Of a DNA stretch of 64,000 bases, positions 52,459 to 61,039 are shown piece after piece. The notes under the pieces were generated by a model. It did not search any database and was not told where the DNA came from. It saw only the letters and a program-made list of their open reading frames with translations. The stretch is taken from positions 1 to 64,000 of the forward strand of contig NC_016037.1 of assembly GCF_000182745.2 (NCBI RefSeq). Reading direction: 5' to 3'. The stretch is from Komagataeibacter medellinensis NBRC 3288. Lineage in GTDB: Bacteria; Pseudomonadota; Alphaproteobacteria; Acetobacterales; Acetobacteraceae. Numbering within the stretch: position 1 is the stretch's first letter; every line of letters starts with the position of its first letter. Position numbers and translations under genes: made by a program.

Positions 52459-53064
52459 TTATATCCCGACGCTAGAGTCCGGCAGACGAAAGATTCCTTT
52501 TATACAATCCAGATTGCGGATTGCGATCTGCGTGTGTGTCTTTTCCCGGAAGGCGCTACCGGGATAGAGTTCGCCGCCTTCCTGGAAAAGGCCGCGCACC
52601 GTATCATAAGGTGCGAGATGAGACCCTGTGGCTTCAATAGAATCGTGAAGATACCTGATAACAGCGCAGTCGAGGTTACGAAAAAGTTTATCACTATTTA
52701 CGTCGTGCCGGGAATCATGATTCACCGGCATCGGTATATCATCCGTGCTTAATGTCTCTCGCAGGCCTTCATAGGCGGTCTTGAGCATCTCCAGGTCTTC
52801 GCGTGTCGTTAAATCAAGACAGTTGCCCAGATCTACGACCAGACCAATAACGAACGGTTTGAAACCGGAATCCCGGCGCTGTTTCTGATATGCCCATTCT
52901 TGCGCACGTAACGGGTCGGACTCCCAGACATAGAAACCCGGTCCAAGCCAATCGTAGTCGGTCTCCGACGGAGTTGGTGCGCTTTCTCCGTTAATCAGTT
53001 TCCGGCCGACCTCTTCAGAACAACCATGATAACCGAGTACAAAAGATGTATGAAGAGCTGTCAA
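52459..53064 (-). CDS. ART-like putative toxin
   Basis: A 201-residue protein. The start VLGYHGCSEEVGRKLINGE followed by YDWLGPGFYVWESDPLRAQEWA recalls ADP-ribosyltransferase-fold proteins (YHG, GxGFY) found in toxin-antitoxin and phage-defence loci. It follows the 59-residue gene at 53070 by 5 bp in the same direction, a toxin-antitoxin-like arrangement. The catalytic set cannot be confirmed by eye, so the activity is inferred. Confidence 0.6.
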   Translation of the reverse strand: MTALHTSFVLGYHGCSEEVGRKLINGESAPTPSETDYDWLGPGFYVWESDPLRAQEWAYQKQRRDSGFKPFVIGLVVDLGNCLDLTTREDLEMLKTAYEGLRETLSTDDIPMPVNHDSRHDVNSDKLFRNLDCAVIRYLHDSIEATGSHLAPYDTVRGLFQEGGELYPGSAFREKTHTQIAIRNLDCIKGIFRLPDSSVGI

Positions 53065-53069
53065 CGCAG

Positions 53070-53249
53070 TTACGCTTTAAGCATGCCCTCAATGCGTGGG
53101 TCACGCGTGTACTCTTTGGTAACCGCGCCTTTGCTATCGATAATCCCCATTCGCAGCAAAGCCGCATGGGCTGTCCGCTTGCTCTTCGTGTTCGCAAGGG
53201 TTTGCTTTCTTATTGCTGCCAGAGCAACCTGATGGGAGTTCAGCTTCAT
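53070..53249 (-). CDS. Small antitoxin-like protein
   Basis: A 59-residue basic helical protein starting MKLNSHQVALAAIRKQTLAN, placed 5 bp upstream of the ART-like gene. A fragment of a relative lies before the fic gene at 51900-52020. Its role as antitoxin is inferred from size, order and coupling. Confidence 0.55.
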   Translation of the reverse strand: MKLNSHQVALAAIRKQTLANTKSKRTAHAALLRMGIIDSKGAVTKEYTRDPRIEGMLKA

Positions 53250-53291
53250 GGTGCTACATATAAGGCAGCCAAGTGAAGAAGTCACCCTGTT

Positions 53292-54596
53292 TTATCTCAG
53301 CCTGCCTGATGGAAAAGGCGGCATCCGGCTCCCTGTTGTCGCATCCCATGACCACCATCCACCCGCTCCGAAGGTCGCGTCGTAGTAATTTTCCTTTTCG
53401 GCTCGTCTGGTAGCGTAGGCCTCGTCCGTGCGACCGAAAACTTCCATTGGATATCCGTCATTCCGCGCCGTGTCCTGCAGGATGAAATCCGGGAAAACGA
53501 GATCCCGTTCCGCGTCGAAACGCAGTGGTTTTTCGAATGCGCGTCCCGCTGCCACGAGGGCATCGGCTACCGCCAGTTCATGGCTGCTTTCGAAAGGAAG
53601 CATGCTGCGAGAGACGGTCATCAGGGCACCGGTCCTGACTTCCGCCTGGATCCAGCCCCTCCACCGGCTATTGGGGGCTAGGATGTTTCGCGCCGTCACA
53701 TAGAGCAGCGCTACAACATGTGCCTGCCGCGCCGCTTCGGGCAGGGCGAGCGTGGCTGCCGCCAGTTGGTGCGACCGGGCAAGACGGTTCCTCTCGGCCG
53801 CAGGCACTGTCAGAAAGCAGCGGTAACCGTCGCGCTGTCCGCTCAGGGCCATCGTGAAATTGCCCCTGGGATCTGGTTCCAGAGCCTCCACGAACCCGAT
53901 CAGGAACAGATGGTTTTCCTGTCCTTCTGTCCTGACAATGGCATGGAGACGCCGTCCGAACTTTTCATGCCCTGGGGCAACAGGGCATAGAAGATCGGAG
54001 ATCAGTCTGCCCTGCGCCCGGATCCTGGTTCCGGCAGAGGCAATCCGACCCAGGGCCACCGTCAGTGTGCGGTGTCTGGCAAATTGCGGCCGCCATTCGG
54101 TCAGCCCCGCCCGTTCCCACAGGAGATGGAGCAGCCCGAGAGGCGTCATCCGGCGCTGTCGCGCCTGTCCGGGCTGATCTGAAGCAGGCAGTGGCGTGTC
54201 ATCGACTGGCCGGGGTGGCCCCTTGCGGCGCAGGCCGATCGACAGGGTCACAGCGACATCCCCATCCTCACCCTCGCGAATTACGCTATTGACATAGCTG
54301 GCGCGCCCACTTTTCTTCGGATCAGGCTTGTAGAAGGGGCATGTCTTTTCGTGCAACGGCCCTTCATTTGGCCAGACGGCGAGGTGATAACTGTGACTGT
54401 CCGCCCGGTAACGGATCTGTAGAGGCAATGAGGCCCCGCGATGCTGGCACAGGCATCGCGCCTTGTCAGAACGCTCCGCGCTCCGGCTCTCATCATATTT
54501 TGCCTTCAGGCGGCGTTCCCAGCGCTCCGGGTCGGTCCGGCGCCATTCGAGCTGGAACCTTTCCCCGCCGGGAAGGATGATGATCGTGCCGGTCAT
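53292..54596 (-). CDS. DUF1173-like conjugation-associated protein
   Basis: A 434-residue protein. LPLQIRYRADSHSYHLAVWP, a cysteine in HEKTCPFYKP and a conserved C-terminal FPDFILQDT ... PMEVFGR segment fit DUF1173 proteins, which are encoded with conjugation genes. The C-terminal part resembles a restriction-endonuclease-like fold (D-x-x-x ... E-V). The start overlaps the stop of the coupling protein gene (ATGA), so it is the last gene of the secretion operon. Confidence 0.75.
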   Translation of the reverse strand: MTGTIIILPGGERFQLEWRRTDPERWERRLKAKYDESRSAERSDKARCLCQHRGASLPLQIRYRADSHSYHLAVWPNEGPLHEKTCPFYKPDPKKSGRASYVNSVIREGEDGDVAVTLSIGLRRKGPPRPVDDTPLPASDQPGQARQRRMTPLGLLHLLWERAGLTEWRPQFARHRTLTVALGRIASAGTRIRAQGRLISDLLCPVAPGHEKFGRRLHAIVRTEGQENHLFLIGFVEALEPDPRGNFTMALSGQRDGYRCFLTVPAAERNRLARSHQLAAATLALPEAARQAHVVALLYVTARNILAPNSRWRGWIQAEVRTGALMTVSRSMLPFESSHELAVADALVAAGRAFEKPLRFDAERDLVFPDFILQDTARNDGYPMEVFGRTDEAYATRRAEKENYYDATFGAGGWWSWDATTGSRMPPFPSGRLR

Positions 54597-56935
54597 GCCG
54601 AGGTTTTTTCTCGCAATATCCTGATCTGGGCGAGGATTTCCTTCTCGGTCATCCCGGTGCTGGCAGCGCCCTCCTTCGATGCGCCTTTTGTCATCGCGTC
54701 CCTGACACCCAACATAAGCAGTGCCTGACGCCGGGCTACACCAGGCTGCCGGTCCACGCGGCGTTCAATAGCCTCCAGGCGTCCAAGCAGGTGACCGTCG
54801 ATGGGAGGTATGGTGCGGGGCTGTGTCCGAAAACCGGGTTTCGGGATGGAGGCAGCGTGACGCAGCATATAGGAAAATGGTGTCAGCATGTCTGTTCCGG
54901 CTGCGTGCTCATTCTCTTCATCGTCATTGGCGGTCGCAACCCGGCGTGGTGCGGCGGCGACTGCTGCACCAATCTGTGCAAAATTGCACAGGATGTCTTG
55001 AGAACCTGGACCGAGGCGGTCGACTGCTTCCTGGAGTGCGCGAACATCCGGCTCGTCGTGTACCGTGGTCAGTTCAGACTGAAACAGGCCGCCTTCGATC
55101 GTCGCGAGGAGGGCGAGCAACTGCTGGTCCGGGGGCACCCGATTCAGGTCCAGCGGCGCTGCAAGCATGACCGGCTGAGCCATGCGGATCGCGCCTGACC
55201 GCCCATTGACGGCGGCAAAGAACGTCTTCGAATGGACGATGCGACCGGCATACATCGTTATGGCCTCGCCCTCGATGAGTGACTGAAGGTCTGCCCAGGG
55301 AATACGGGCGACTTCCCGGACTTCGGCGCCCCGTCCTTCCCGGTAACTTCCGGCGGAGTTGCCTTCAAAATGCGTGGCTTGACTGACCTCGATCCGATCG
55401 GACTGCTTTTCGATCCACTCGCGCGTGCGCATGGCATCCTGCAGGCGCATGGCGTGGGTGAGGTTGGCGTTGCCGAGCAGGGTAAAGGCTTTGTCGCCGA
55501 TGCGTGTCGTAAGACCCGGAAGATCCTGAAACCCCAGCCAGAACATGCAGTTCAGGCCGCGTCCCATGGCCAGCTGCCGGTCCATGCCGTCCGTGACGTA
55601 GGCGGAGAGTTCGTCGTAGAAAAAATGGAACGGCGCGTCGCCGCTGCCTGCCTTGAGCTTGAAGACCTGCTCGGCGGGGCCGTCAAGGCGGGCGCCAAGA
55701 AGCTGGGCCATGACGCCGCGGCCGGCCGCGACCACGATCTTGCCCAGTCCGGCCAGCGTATCCGATGAATTCTCCAGCGCGGGCAGCGTGACGACGAGAA
55801 TGCGGCGGTTCAGCACCACATCGCGCATGTCGATATCAGGGATCTGGGCGCGGAATATGTGCCCGAGACTGACGCCAAGCTGCGTGAAGACCCGGGTGAA
55901 ATACATCTTGGCGTAGCCATGCTGCTCGCTCGGTTTGTTTTCTTTCTGCTCATTCCACGCCAGAGAGGAATCATATCCTGGCAGTTCGCCCAGATAGGCC
56001 TGGGCCGGATAGAGGATGTCGTCGGGAATTTCGGGCACGCTGATCTCGATGGGGTGATCGAAGCCGGGATTGCGGATCAGGAATACGCGATGCCGGGCCA
56101 GCGTGCCGATCCAGCGCAGTTCCATGGCGTAGCGCATGGTCTCGATGTTGATCGGCACGCCGTGGGTGTCGCGCATCCAGGTCAGCACTGGCGCGATCGT
56201 GCCGGCAAGGCCGACAGCACGGTCCCGAAAGACGCCGTTGGCGTCATTGCTCGACGGCTCACCAAGCTGGCTGACCAGCATTTCACGGATGGCGTCGGCG
56301 TTGCCGGTCGCAAACGGATTGAACGTATTGGACTGGCGGATGCCGCTTGCGGTCAGAAAATTGAGATTGAGCACCTGGTCGTCCAGCCCGAAGCGGCGGG
56401 CAAGCGCCAGTACATCGCCGTGGACCGTGTTGTCACCCTTGCCGTCGATCAGGATGAACCCGGATCCGTGCGCAAGAGGATTGGCCAGCAGGGAGATGGC
56501 GGATGTCGTTTTGCCTGCACCCGTTGTGCCTGGCACGGCGGCGTGCTGGCGCCCCGCGTCGGATGAAAGCCAGAGTTGCTGGCCAGTCAGTCCGTCCGTT
56601 CCAAGATATATGATGCCTGCCGCCGCTCGCGGCCGACGGGTTTTGGGGTCAAGATCGTGTTTGTCCTTCAGTCCGGAATATCTGGGCAGATGAAAAGGCA
56701 GCACGGGTTGGCGGGTCATGACCCAGAGCGTCAGGCAAAGGGCGAGGGGAAAGGTGATCCCGACGATCGCGGGAGCCAGCACGCTGAGCCCTGCCAGAAT
56801 CATGAGGGCGAACCCGGAACTGCTGGATTGCAGCTCTTCGGCGATCCGGACCGTGAAGGGACGCGTGTCGCGATAGGTAGAGCCGTGTTTCAGTTGCTGG
56901 TGGACCTGCGGCCCGCCGATCTCGCGCTTCACCAT
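54593..56935 (-). CDS. icmO: Type IV coupling protein, IcmO/DotL/TrbC type
   Basis: A 780-residue coupling ATPase with N-terminal membrane segments (about residues 41-72), Walker A GTTGAGKTT at 136-144 and Walker B FILIDGKGD at about 160-168. Later blocks include FHFFYDELSAYV and FWLGFQDLPGL. It would deliver the relaxosome to the I-type channel. Gene order after icmP matches icmPO of Legionella and the trbA-trbC pair of IncI plasmids. It starts 3 bp after the preceding stop. Confidence 0.88.
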   Translation of the reverse strand: MVKREIGGPQVHQQLKHGSTYRDTRPFTVRIAEELQSSSSGFALMILAGLSVLAPAIVGITFPLALCLTLWVMTRQPVLPFHLPRYSGLKDKHDLDPKTRRPRAAAGIIYLGTDGLTGQQLWLSSDAGRQHAAVPGTTGAGKTTSAISLLANPLAHGSGFILIDGKGDNTVHGDVLALARRFGLDDQVLNLNFLTASGIRQSNTFNPFATGNADAIREMLVSQLGEPSSNDANGVFRDRAVGLAGTIAPVLTWMRDTHGVPINIETMRYAMELRWIGTLARHRVFLIRNPGFDHPIEISVPEIPDDILYPAQAYLGELPGYDSSLAWNEQKENKPSEQHGYAKMYFTRVFTQLGVSLGHIFRAQIPDIDMRDVVLNRRILVVTLPALENSSDTLAGLGKIVVAAGRGVMAQLLGARLDGPAEQVFKLKAGSGDAPFHFFYDELSAYVTDGMDRQLAMGRGLNCMFWLGFQDLPGLTTRIGDKAFTLLGNANLTHAMRLQDAMRTREWIEKQSDRIEVSQATHFEGNSAGSYREGRGAEVREVARIPWADLQSLIEGEAITMYAGRIVHSKTFFAAVNGRSGAIRMAQPVMLAAPLDLNRVPPDQQLLALLATIEGGLFQSELTTVHDEPDVRALQEAVDRLGPGSQDILCNFAQIGAAVAAAPRRVATANDDEENEHAAGTDMLTPFSYMLRHAASIPKPGFRTQPRTIPPIDGHLLGRLEAIERRVDRQPGVARRQALLMLGVRDAMTKGASKEGAASTGMTEKEILAQIRILREKTSA

Positions 56936-56938
56936 GCG

Positions 56939-57550
56939 TCAGTCTTCCAGCCCGAAAGGAGATTTTCCCGTGTCGATCATGGGCGCCACGGGCGCGGTTG
57001 GTGCCGTGGGGGAAACCGGCGCCGTCGGCGCTGTCTGCGCGCTACCTGGGGGTTGCGGATAAGTGACGACGGGCCGCTGCGTCATGATGCGTCGTGCGGC
57101 ATCGATTTCCGCGCTCGCCGGGTGACCGTCGGGATTGCCGACCACATTCCCGTCGACCGGCATGCGTGCGCCCGGGACATAGGTTGAGCGGCCCCCTGAC
57201 GCGCCTTCGTCCGTCATGGGCGAGCCGGAGAGTGGGGGTAGAATTGCAGGCGGTCGTAGCATGCCAGCGGGCCCCGTGTCGGGAACAGCGCGGTCGGAAA
57301 CCATGGCCTGACGTGTGCCGATGATCAGGATGGCGGCCAGCCCCCCGGCGATGAGCGCGGGCAATGCCTTTTTCAGGCGCCCGCGTCGTGCTGCTGCCGT
57401 TTCTGGTACAGTCGGTGCCGCATCGCTTGTCTTCGTCTGCCCGAAATCAGATCCGAGATGGAGATGGAGATGGAGGGGCTGTAAGCCTGTCCCGTCGAGT
57501 TCAACGGTGATGGGCGCCCGGCCATCAGCGTGGAGGATGATACGGGTCAT
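56939..57550 (-). CDS. Hypothetical single-span membrane protein of the secretion operon
   Basis: A 203-residue protein starting MTRIILHADGRAPITVELDG, with one membrane segment (ALPALIAGGLAAILIIG near residues 70-86) and a proline-rich periplasmic tail. It overlaps the end of icmP by 26 bp. It has no recognised homolog; its place between icmP and icmO, where IncI plasmids carry trbB (a disulfide isomerase), is notable, but no thioredoxin motif is present. Confidence 0.65.
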   Translation of the reverse strand: MTRIILHADGRAPITVELDGTGLQPLHLHLHLGSDFGQTKTSDAAPTVPETAAARRGRLKKALPALIAGGLAAILIIGTRQAMVSDRAVPDTGPAGMLRPPAILPPLSGSPMTDEGASGGRSTYVPGARMPVDGNVVGNPDGHPASAEIDAARRIMTQRPVVTYPQPPGSAQTAPTAPVSPTAPTAPVAPMIDTGKSPFGLED

Positions 57551-58706
57551 GGGAAGATCCTTGTGCTTCGGGCATCGGGCGCAGGATGGCGAGTGCGTTC
57601 TCAACCGCAGGGATGTAGATCGGACGCTGGTAGCGCCGTTCTTCGCTCCAGTGCGCACGCGCGCCGGCGGCCTCGATGCGGGGATTGGGATGAAGGTCTT
57701 CGGCCGGGATTTCAGCAGGAAAGCCGAGTGAGTGCAGCGCGTACCACAATGATCGGTCGATGAGCTTCACGATGGCGAATGAGGAGGGTGCCAGTACGCC
57801 CGCCTGCCGCCGGGCCTCGTGCAGCAGGGTCATGAGCGCGGTCACGCTCCATCCGCTGCGCTCGCAGACCGTATCGATACAGTTTTTGATTTCCTTGTCC
57901 TGCAGGGCAGAGCGGGCGCTTCGCACAACGGACTCTGGCACCGTGAGCGGCGCCAGCGGACCATGGGGACCATCAAGGCCAGCGTCGGCCAGGCAGGCAG
58001 AGAGTTCACCAAGCAGGGCGAGGGCTTCCCGGCGCCTCTGGAGGTAGTGCATCGCAAAGGCAACGAGAAGCACCTGTTCGACAGGGGACGCGGCGTGGAT
58101 GCTGGACCAGTGGCGGCCCAGCTGGCGCGTGAACGCTTCGAGCGCGCCGGTTTCACTGTAGCGGTCCTGTGCATCGACAGCGAAGCGCGCGCGCCATTCG
58201 GCACGTGTCAGGGCCGGGTCCGCGGGCAGGGGAGTACCATCCGTAGGCGTTACAAGCCTGTCCAGTCGACGTCGGACGAAGCCTTTCAGTGTCGGAAACA
58301 TTTCTGCCTGGACTGCGATCAGACCTTCCAGATCGAGCGCCTTTGCAAAACGGCCGGGGGCAGCACGCCACATGCATAACCCGCCCATGAGCGCAATCAC
58401 GATGGCCACCGGCCATTTCAGGGCATTGCCCAGGATCGCAAGGCCATAATAAAGCTGGATCGCCCGCACCAGGTCCGGTCGATATTGTGCGGCCTGCAAC
58501 TGGAACCGCAGGCGCATCAGGTCGGGATCGGACGTATGCAGCAGGTTGATCTGCCCCAGCATGGCCCGCAGATAGAAGGCCGTGATCTGCGTATGCCACA
58601 GGCTCCAGGCCATGTAGCTGAACAGCAGGACCCCGACGATGATGATGATCGAGGAAAAGAGCAGATAGTCATCGCTGGATGACCATGGGACGCGGTTTGT
58701 GCTCAT
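57525..58706 (-). CDS. icmP: IcmP/DotM/TrbA-like secretion protein
   Basis: A 393-residue membrane protein with a first membrane segment at about residues 15-36 (YLLFSSIIIIVGVLLFSYMA), a second near 85-107 and a large cytoplasmic domain containing WRARFAVDAQDRYSETGALE. DotM/TrbA partners the DotL/TrbC coupling ATPase. The start at 58706 overlaps the transglycosylase stop (ATGA). Longer upstream readings are out-of-frame shadows of the previous gene. Confidence 0.8.
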   Translation of the reverse strand: MSTNRVPWSSSDDYLLFSSIIIIVGVLLFSYMAWSLWHTQITAFYLRAMLGQINLLHTSDPDLMRLRFQLQAAQYRPDLVRAIQLYYGLAILGNALKWPVAIVIALMGGLCMWRAAPGRFAKALDLEGLIAVQAEMFPTLKGFVRRRLDRLVTPTDGTPLPADPALTRAEWRARFAVDAQDRYSETGALEAFTRQLGRHWSSIHAASPVEQVLLVAFAMHYLQRRREALALLGELSACLADAGLDGPHGPLAPLTVPESVVRSARSALQDKEIKNCIDTVCERSGWSVTALMTLLHEARRQAGVLAPSSFAIVKLIDRSLWYALHSLGFPAEIPAEDLHPNPRIEAAGARAHWSEERRYQRPIYIPAVENALAILRPMPEAQGSSHDPYHPPR

Positions 58707-59212
58707 GAGCGATCGTCCCTGCGGCTTCTGGCCATCATCGTGAGGGCGATGTCGTAGAAACGCCGGAGATAGGCGTTGCCATGGCGTGGGGTATGAGAGT
58801 GATAGAATGCCACGGCCTGCCAGAGGTCGCCGTGTGCCTCGTGCATCGCCTGACCAAGGATCCAGGCGCCTGCCTCGATATTGGCGCACGAACTGTCGCG
58901 CAGCGCCGCATATGTTTGCGCGGGCGTGCTGTGCCATCGCCTCGCGATGCGATCAACCCATGTCGTGTTGACCTGCATCGGTCCGAGATCCGCCGTGCCG
59001 TTACCGTTCGGGCTGACCATTCCGGGACGGCCGGCCTCGACATAGAGGAGGACGAGCAGCACGCCACGGGGCACACCGGAGATTTTTGCCGAAGCCTCCA
59101 GACACGTTGCAATCTGGCGGCCATTTTCTTCGATGCTCGTGGCGCGGGCGGTCGTGCTGGCGACAAAAAAGGGAAACGCCCCGAATGCCGCCAGAGCGAG
59201 ACGGGGGATCAT
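58703..59212 (-). CDS. Lytic transglycosylase of the secretion operon
   Basis: A 169-residue exported protein: signal peptide of about 24 residues, probable catalytic glutamate E59 in LLYVEAGRPG, and the DLGPMQVNTTWVD and SCANIEAGAWILG motifs of SLT-type enzymes. It is coupled by 4-bp overlaps to both neighbours. It would locally open peptidoglycan during channel assembly. Confidence 0.85.
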   Translation of the reverse strand: MIPRLALAAFGAFPFFVASTTARATSIEENGRQIATCLEASAKISGVPRGVLLVLLYVEAGRPGMVSPNGNGTADLGPMQVNTTWVDRIARRWHSTPAQTYAALRDSSCANIEAGAWILGQAMHEAHGDLWQAVAFYHSHTPRHGNAYLRRFYDIALTMMARSRRDDRS

Positions 59213-59631
59213 GTCGCCCCCTGCAAGGTCGGCGCGACATCAGCGATCCGGCCATGGGCTTCGCCCCAGAAGTCGATCAGATGATTGAGGACCAGCGCGT
59301 CGTCCATCTCCGCAAGCCTCATCGTGACATCGATCAGACATAACATCACGACCGTAAATGAACCGGCGCGCACCTTGCGGACGGCATAGCCGAGCGCGCT
59401 GTCGGGCGTCCTGCTGACATCAAGGGCAAAGCCCGTTCCCGTCAGTTCCAGCCACTGGGTTTCGGCACTGATCAGGAAAATGGGCAGATAGGCTTCAGGG
59501 TGTGCCGCGTCAGCCGGTGATACGACCACCCGTTTTCCGGTGCCACGGTCCAGCAGTTCAATCGGCTTGCCGATTTTGGCCAGAAGCCGTGTCTGCGCCG
59601 CACTGATCGCCGCCAGGTCGATCGCGCTCAT
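59209..59631 (-). CDS. Unknown protein in the icmS position
   Basis: A 140-residue soluble protein starting MSAIDLAAISAAQTRLLAKI. It follows icmT directly, where Legionella has icmS and IncI plasmids have traL. A short segment (VVMLCLIDVTMRL) resembles, as far as I recall, the LLCMTDVMNEL segment of IcmS, a small adaptor that works with the coupling protein. This is suggestive only. ATGA overlaps on both sides. Confidence 0.6.
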   Translation of the reverse strand: MSAIDLAAISAAQTRLLAKIGKPIELLDRGTGKRVVVSPADAAHPEAYLPIFLISAETQWLELTGTGFALDVSRTPDSALGYAVRKVRAGSFTVVMLCLIDVTMRLAEMDDALVLNHLIDFWGEAHGRIADVAPTLQGAT

Positions 59632-59876
59632 GAGAACCGCCTCCTTTGCCATGTCGGCAGGGCGGTGCGGACCGGCCCGATGAGGAAGCGTCGCATGGAG
59701 CGTATCGCGGCCGGCAGCGTCAGCCCGAAAAACGAGATCGTGCCGAAAAACACCACGCCGAAGACCCCGATCAGCAGGGTGGTGAGGCTCCAGTGTGTCA
59801 CGGAGATGAGAATGGGAAAACAGGCGCGGGCATCGAGAATGAAAACCCGGACAGGATAGGCCGTTGCACGCCACAT
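59628..59876 (-). CDS. icmT: IcmT/TraK-like inner-membrane protein
   Basis: An 82-residue protein starting MWRATAYPVRVFILDARACF, with one or two membrane segments (ILISVTHWSLTTLLIGVFGVVFF). The PVRVFILDAR-A-FP start and the FGLTLPAAIRSMRRFLIGP end are characteristic of IcmT/TraK. It starts within the dotB stop (TGATG); a GTG at 59879 is an alternative. Confidence 0.88.
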   Translation of the reverse strand: MWRATAYPVRVFILDARACFPILISVTHWSLTTLLIGVFGVVFFGTISFFGLTLPAAIRSMRRFLIGPVRTALPTWQRRRFS

Positions 59877-61039
59877 CACGCGTCTCTCCTTTCTTCCGCC
59901 AGAGCGGTGTCTTCGGTGATCAGATCGGCATCAAGCAGTTTGCGGATGGCCTTTCCGAAAGACTGGCCCTGCGCCTCGACCGCGTCGGCCACGACGTCCG
60001 GCCAGTCTGTTGGCTCGGTCCGGGTCAGCTTGCGGCGCAGATCACGATCGAAGGTGAGGAATTCGCGGATCGCAACACGCCCGCCGCCCTTGCGGGGCAC
60101 AAGGCGCTGGTTGATGCAGAACCGGAGCGCCTGAGCGAGGGCCGAGACGAGGTTGTCACGTTCCGAGGGCGGACAGAGCGCGATCGCGCGCTGGATCATG
60201 AGGGAGACGCTGTCTGCATGCAGCGTCGTGCCCAGGATACCGCCCATCATGGCGATATTGATGGCTGCATTCATGGTCTCGCCGTCCCGACATTCCGTGA
60301 TGATGCCATCGCTCATCTCGCGGCGTGTCAGGCTGCGGGTGAACGTGGGAAAAGTCAGGGTAGGAGGGCGGATCTCCGTCTGGCTGATCCGCGAGCCTGA
60401 AGGCGGTCGCAGGTCGTCCAGCAGGAACTCGATGGGCTCCTCGCCAGTTGCCATGTCGCAATACACGGTCGGGTCCATGAGTTTTTCGATGGCAAGCCCG
60501 AATTGCAACGTGGTCTTTCCGGAACCGGTTGCCCCACCAAACAGGACCATGCCGCTTTTGAGCCTGTTCGTGTCCCGGATTTCCTGTTCGACCATCTGCT
60601 GGTCAAGGCTTGCGGGACGCGCGGGGATCGGACGCATGACGACGTGGACGCCGCTGCCCCGCTTGACCGAAATGGGTGAAAGATTGATCCGGAAACGCAG
60701 ATTGACCTTGCGGTCCAGTGCCACGCTGTAGGCCGTATCGAGGATATGGCCGACACCAAGCATGGCCATCCCGTCAGAGGCATAGACATGGCCGACGATA
60801 TCCGCCAGCGCGAGGGAGTCCGTCGCTTTACATGTGGCGTAGCGGATCACGCCGTGCACCTTGATCGTGACCGGATGGCCGGTCTTGATGTCGATGCGCG
60901 AGGCGCCGAGGCCATGCGCCCAGCGAAGGAGGGAGTCCAGCCCCGGCGCGTTACGCCGTCGCTCCTCGACCCAGGCAAACGCTTTCCTGCCTTCATCCGG
61001 CCAGCGTTCGTCGGTCGTGACGGGGATGGTGATATTCAT
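59876..61039 (-). CDS. dotB: DotB/TraJ secretion ATPase
   Basis: A 387-residue PilT-like hexameric ATPase with Walker A GGATGSGKTT at about 168-177, an ATGEEPIEF Asp/Glu box and the TTLHADS His box. It powers the I-type secretion channel from the cytoplasm. ATG 61039 overlaps the dotC stop (ATGA) and is preferred over TTG 61045. Confidence 0.92.
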   Translation of the reverse strand: MNITIPVTTDERWPDEGRKAFAWVEERRRNAPGLDSLLRWAHGLGASRIDIKTGHPVTIKVHGVIRYATCKATDSLALADIVGHVYASDGMAMLGVGHILDTAYSVALDRKVNLRFRINLSPISVKRGSGVHVVMRPIPARPASLDQQMVEQEIRDTNRLKSGMVLFGGATGSGKTTLQFGLAIEKLMDPTVYCDMATGEEPIEFLLDDLRPPSGSRISQTEIRPPTLTFPTFTRSLTRREMSDGIITECRDGETMNAAINIAMMGGILGTTLHADSVSLMIQRAIALCPPSERDNLVSALAQALRFCINQRLVPRKGGGRVAIREFLTFDRDLRRKLTRTEPTDWPDVVADAVEAQGQSFGKAIRKLLDADLITEDTALAEERRDA

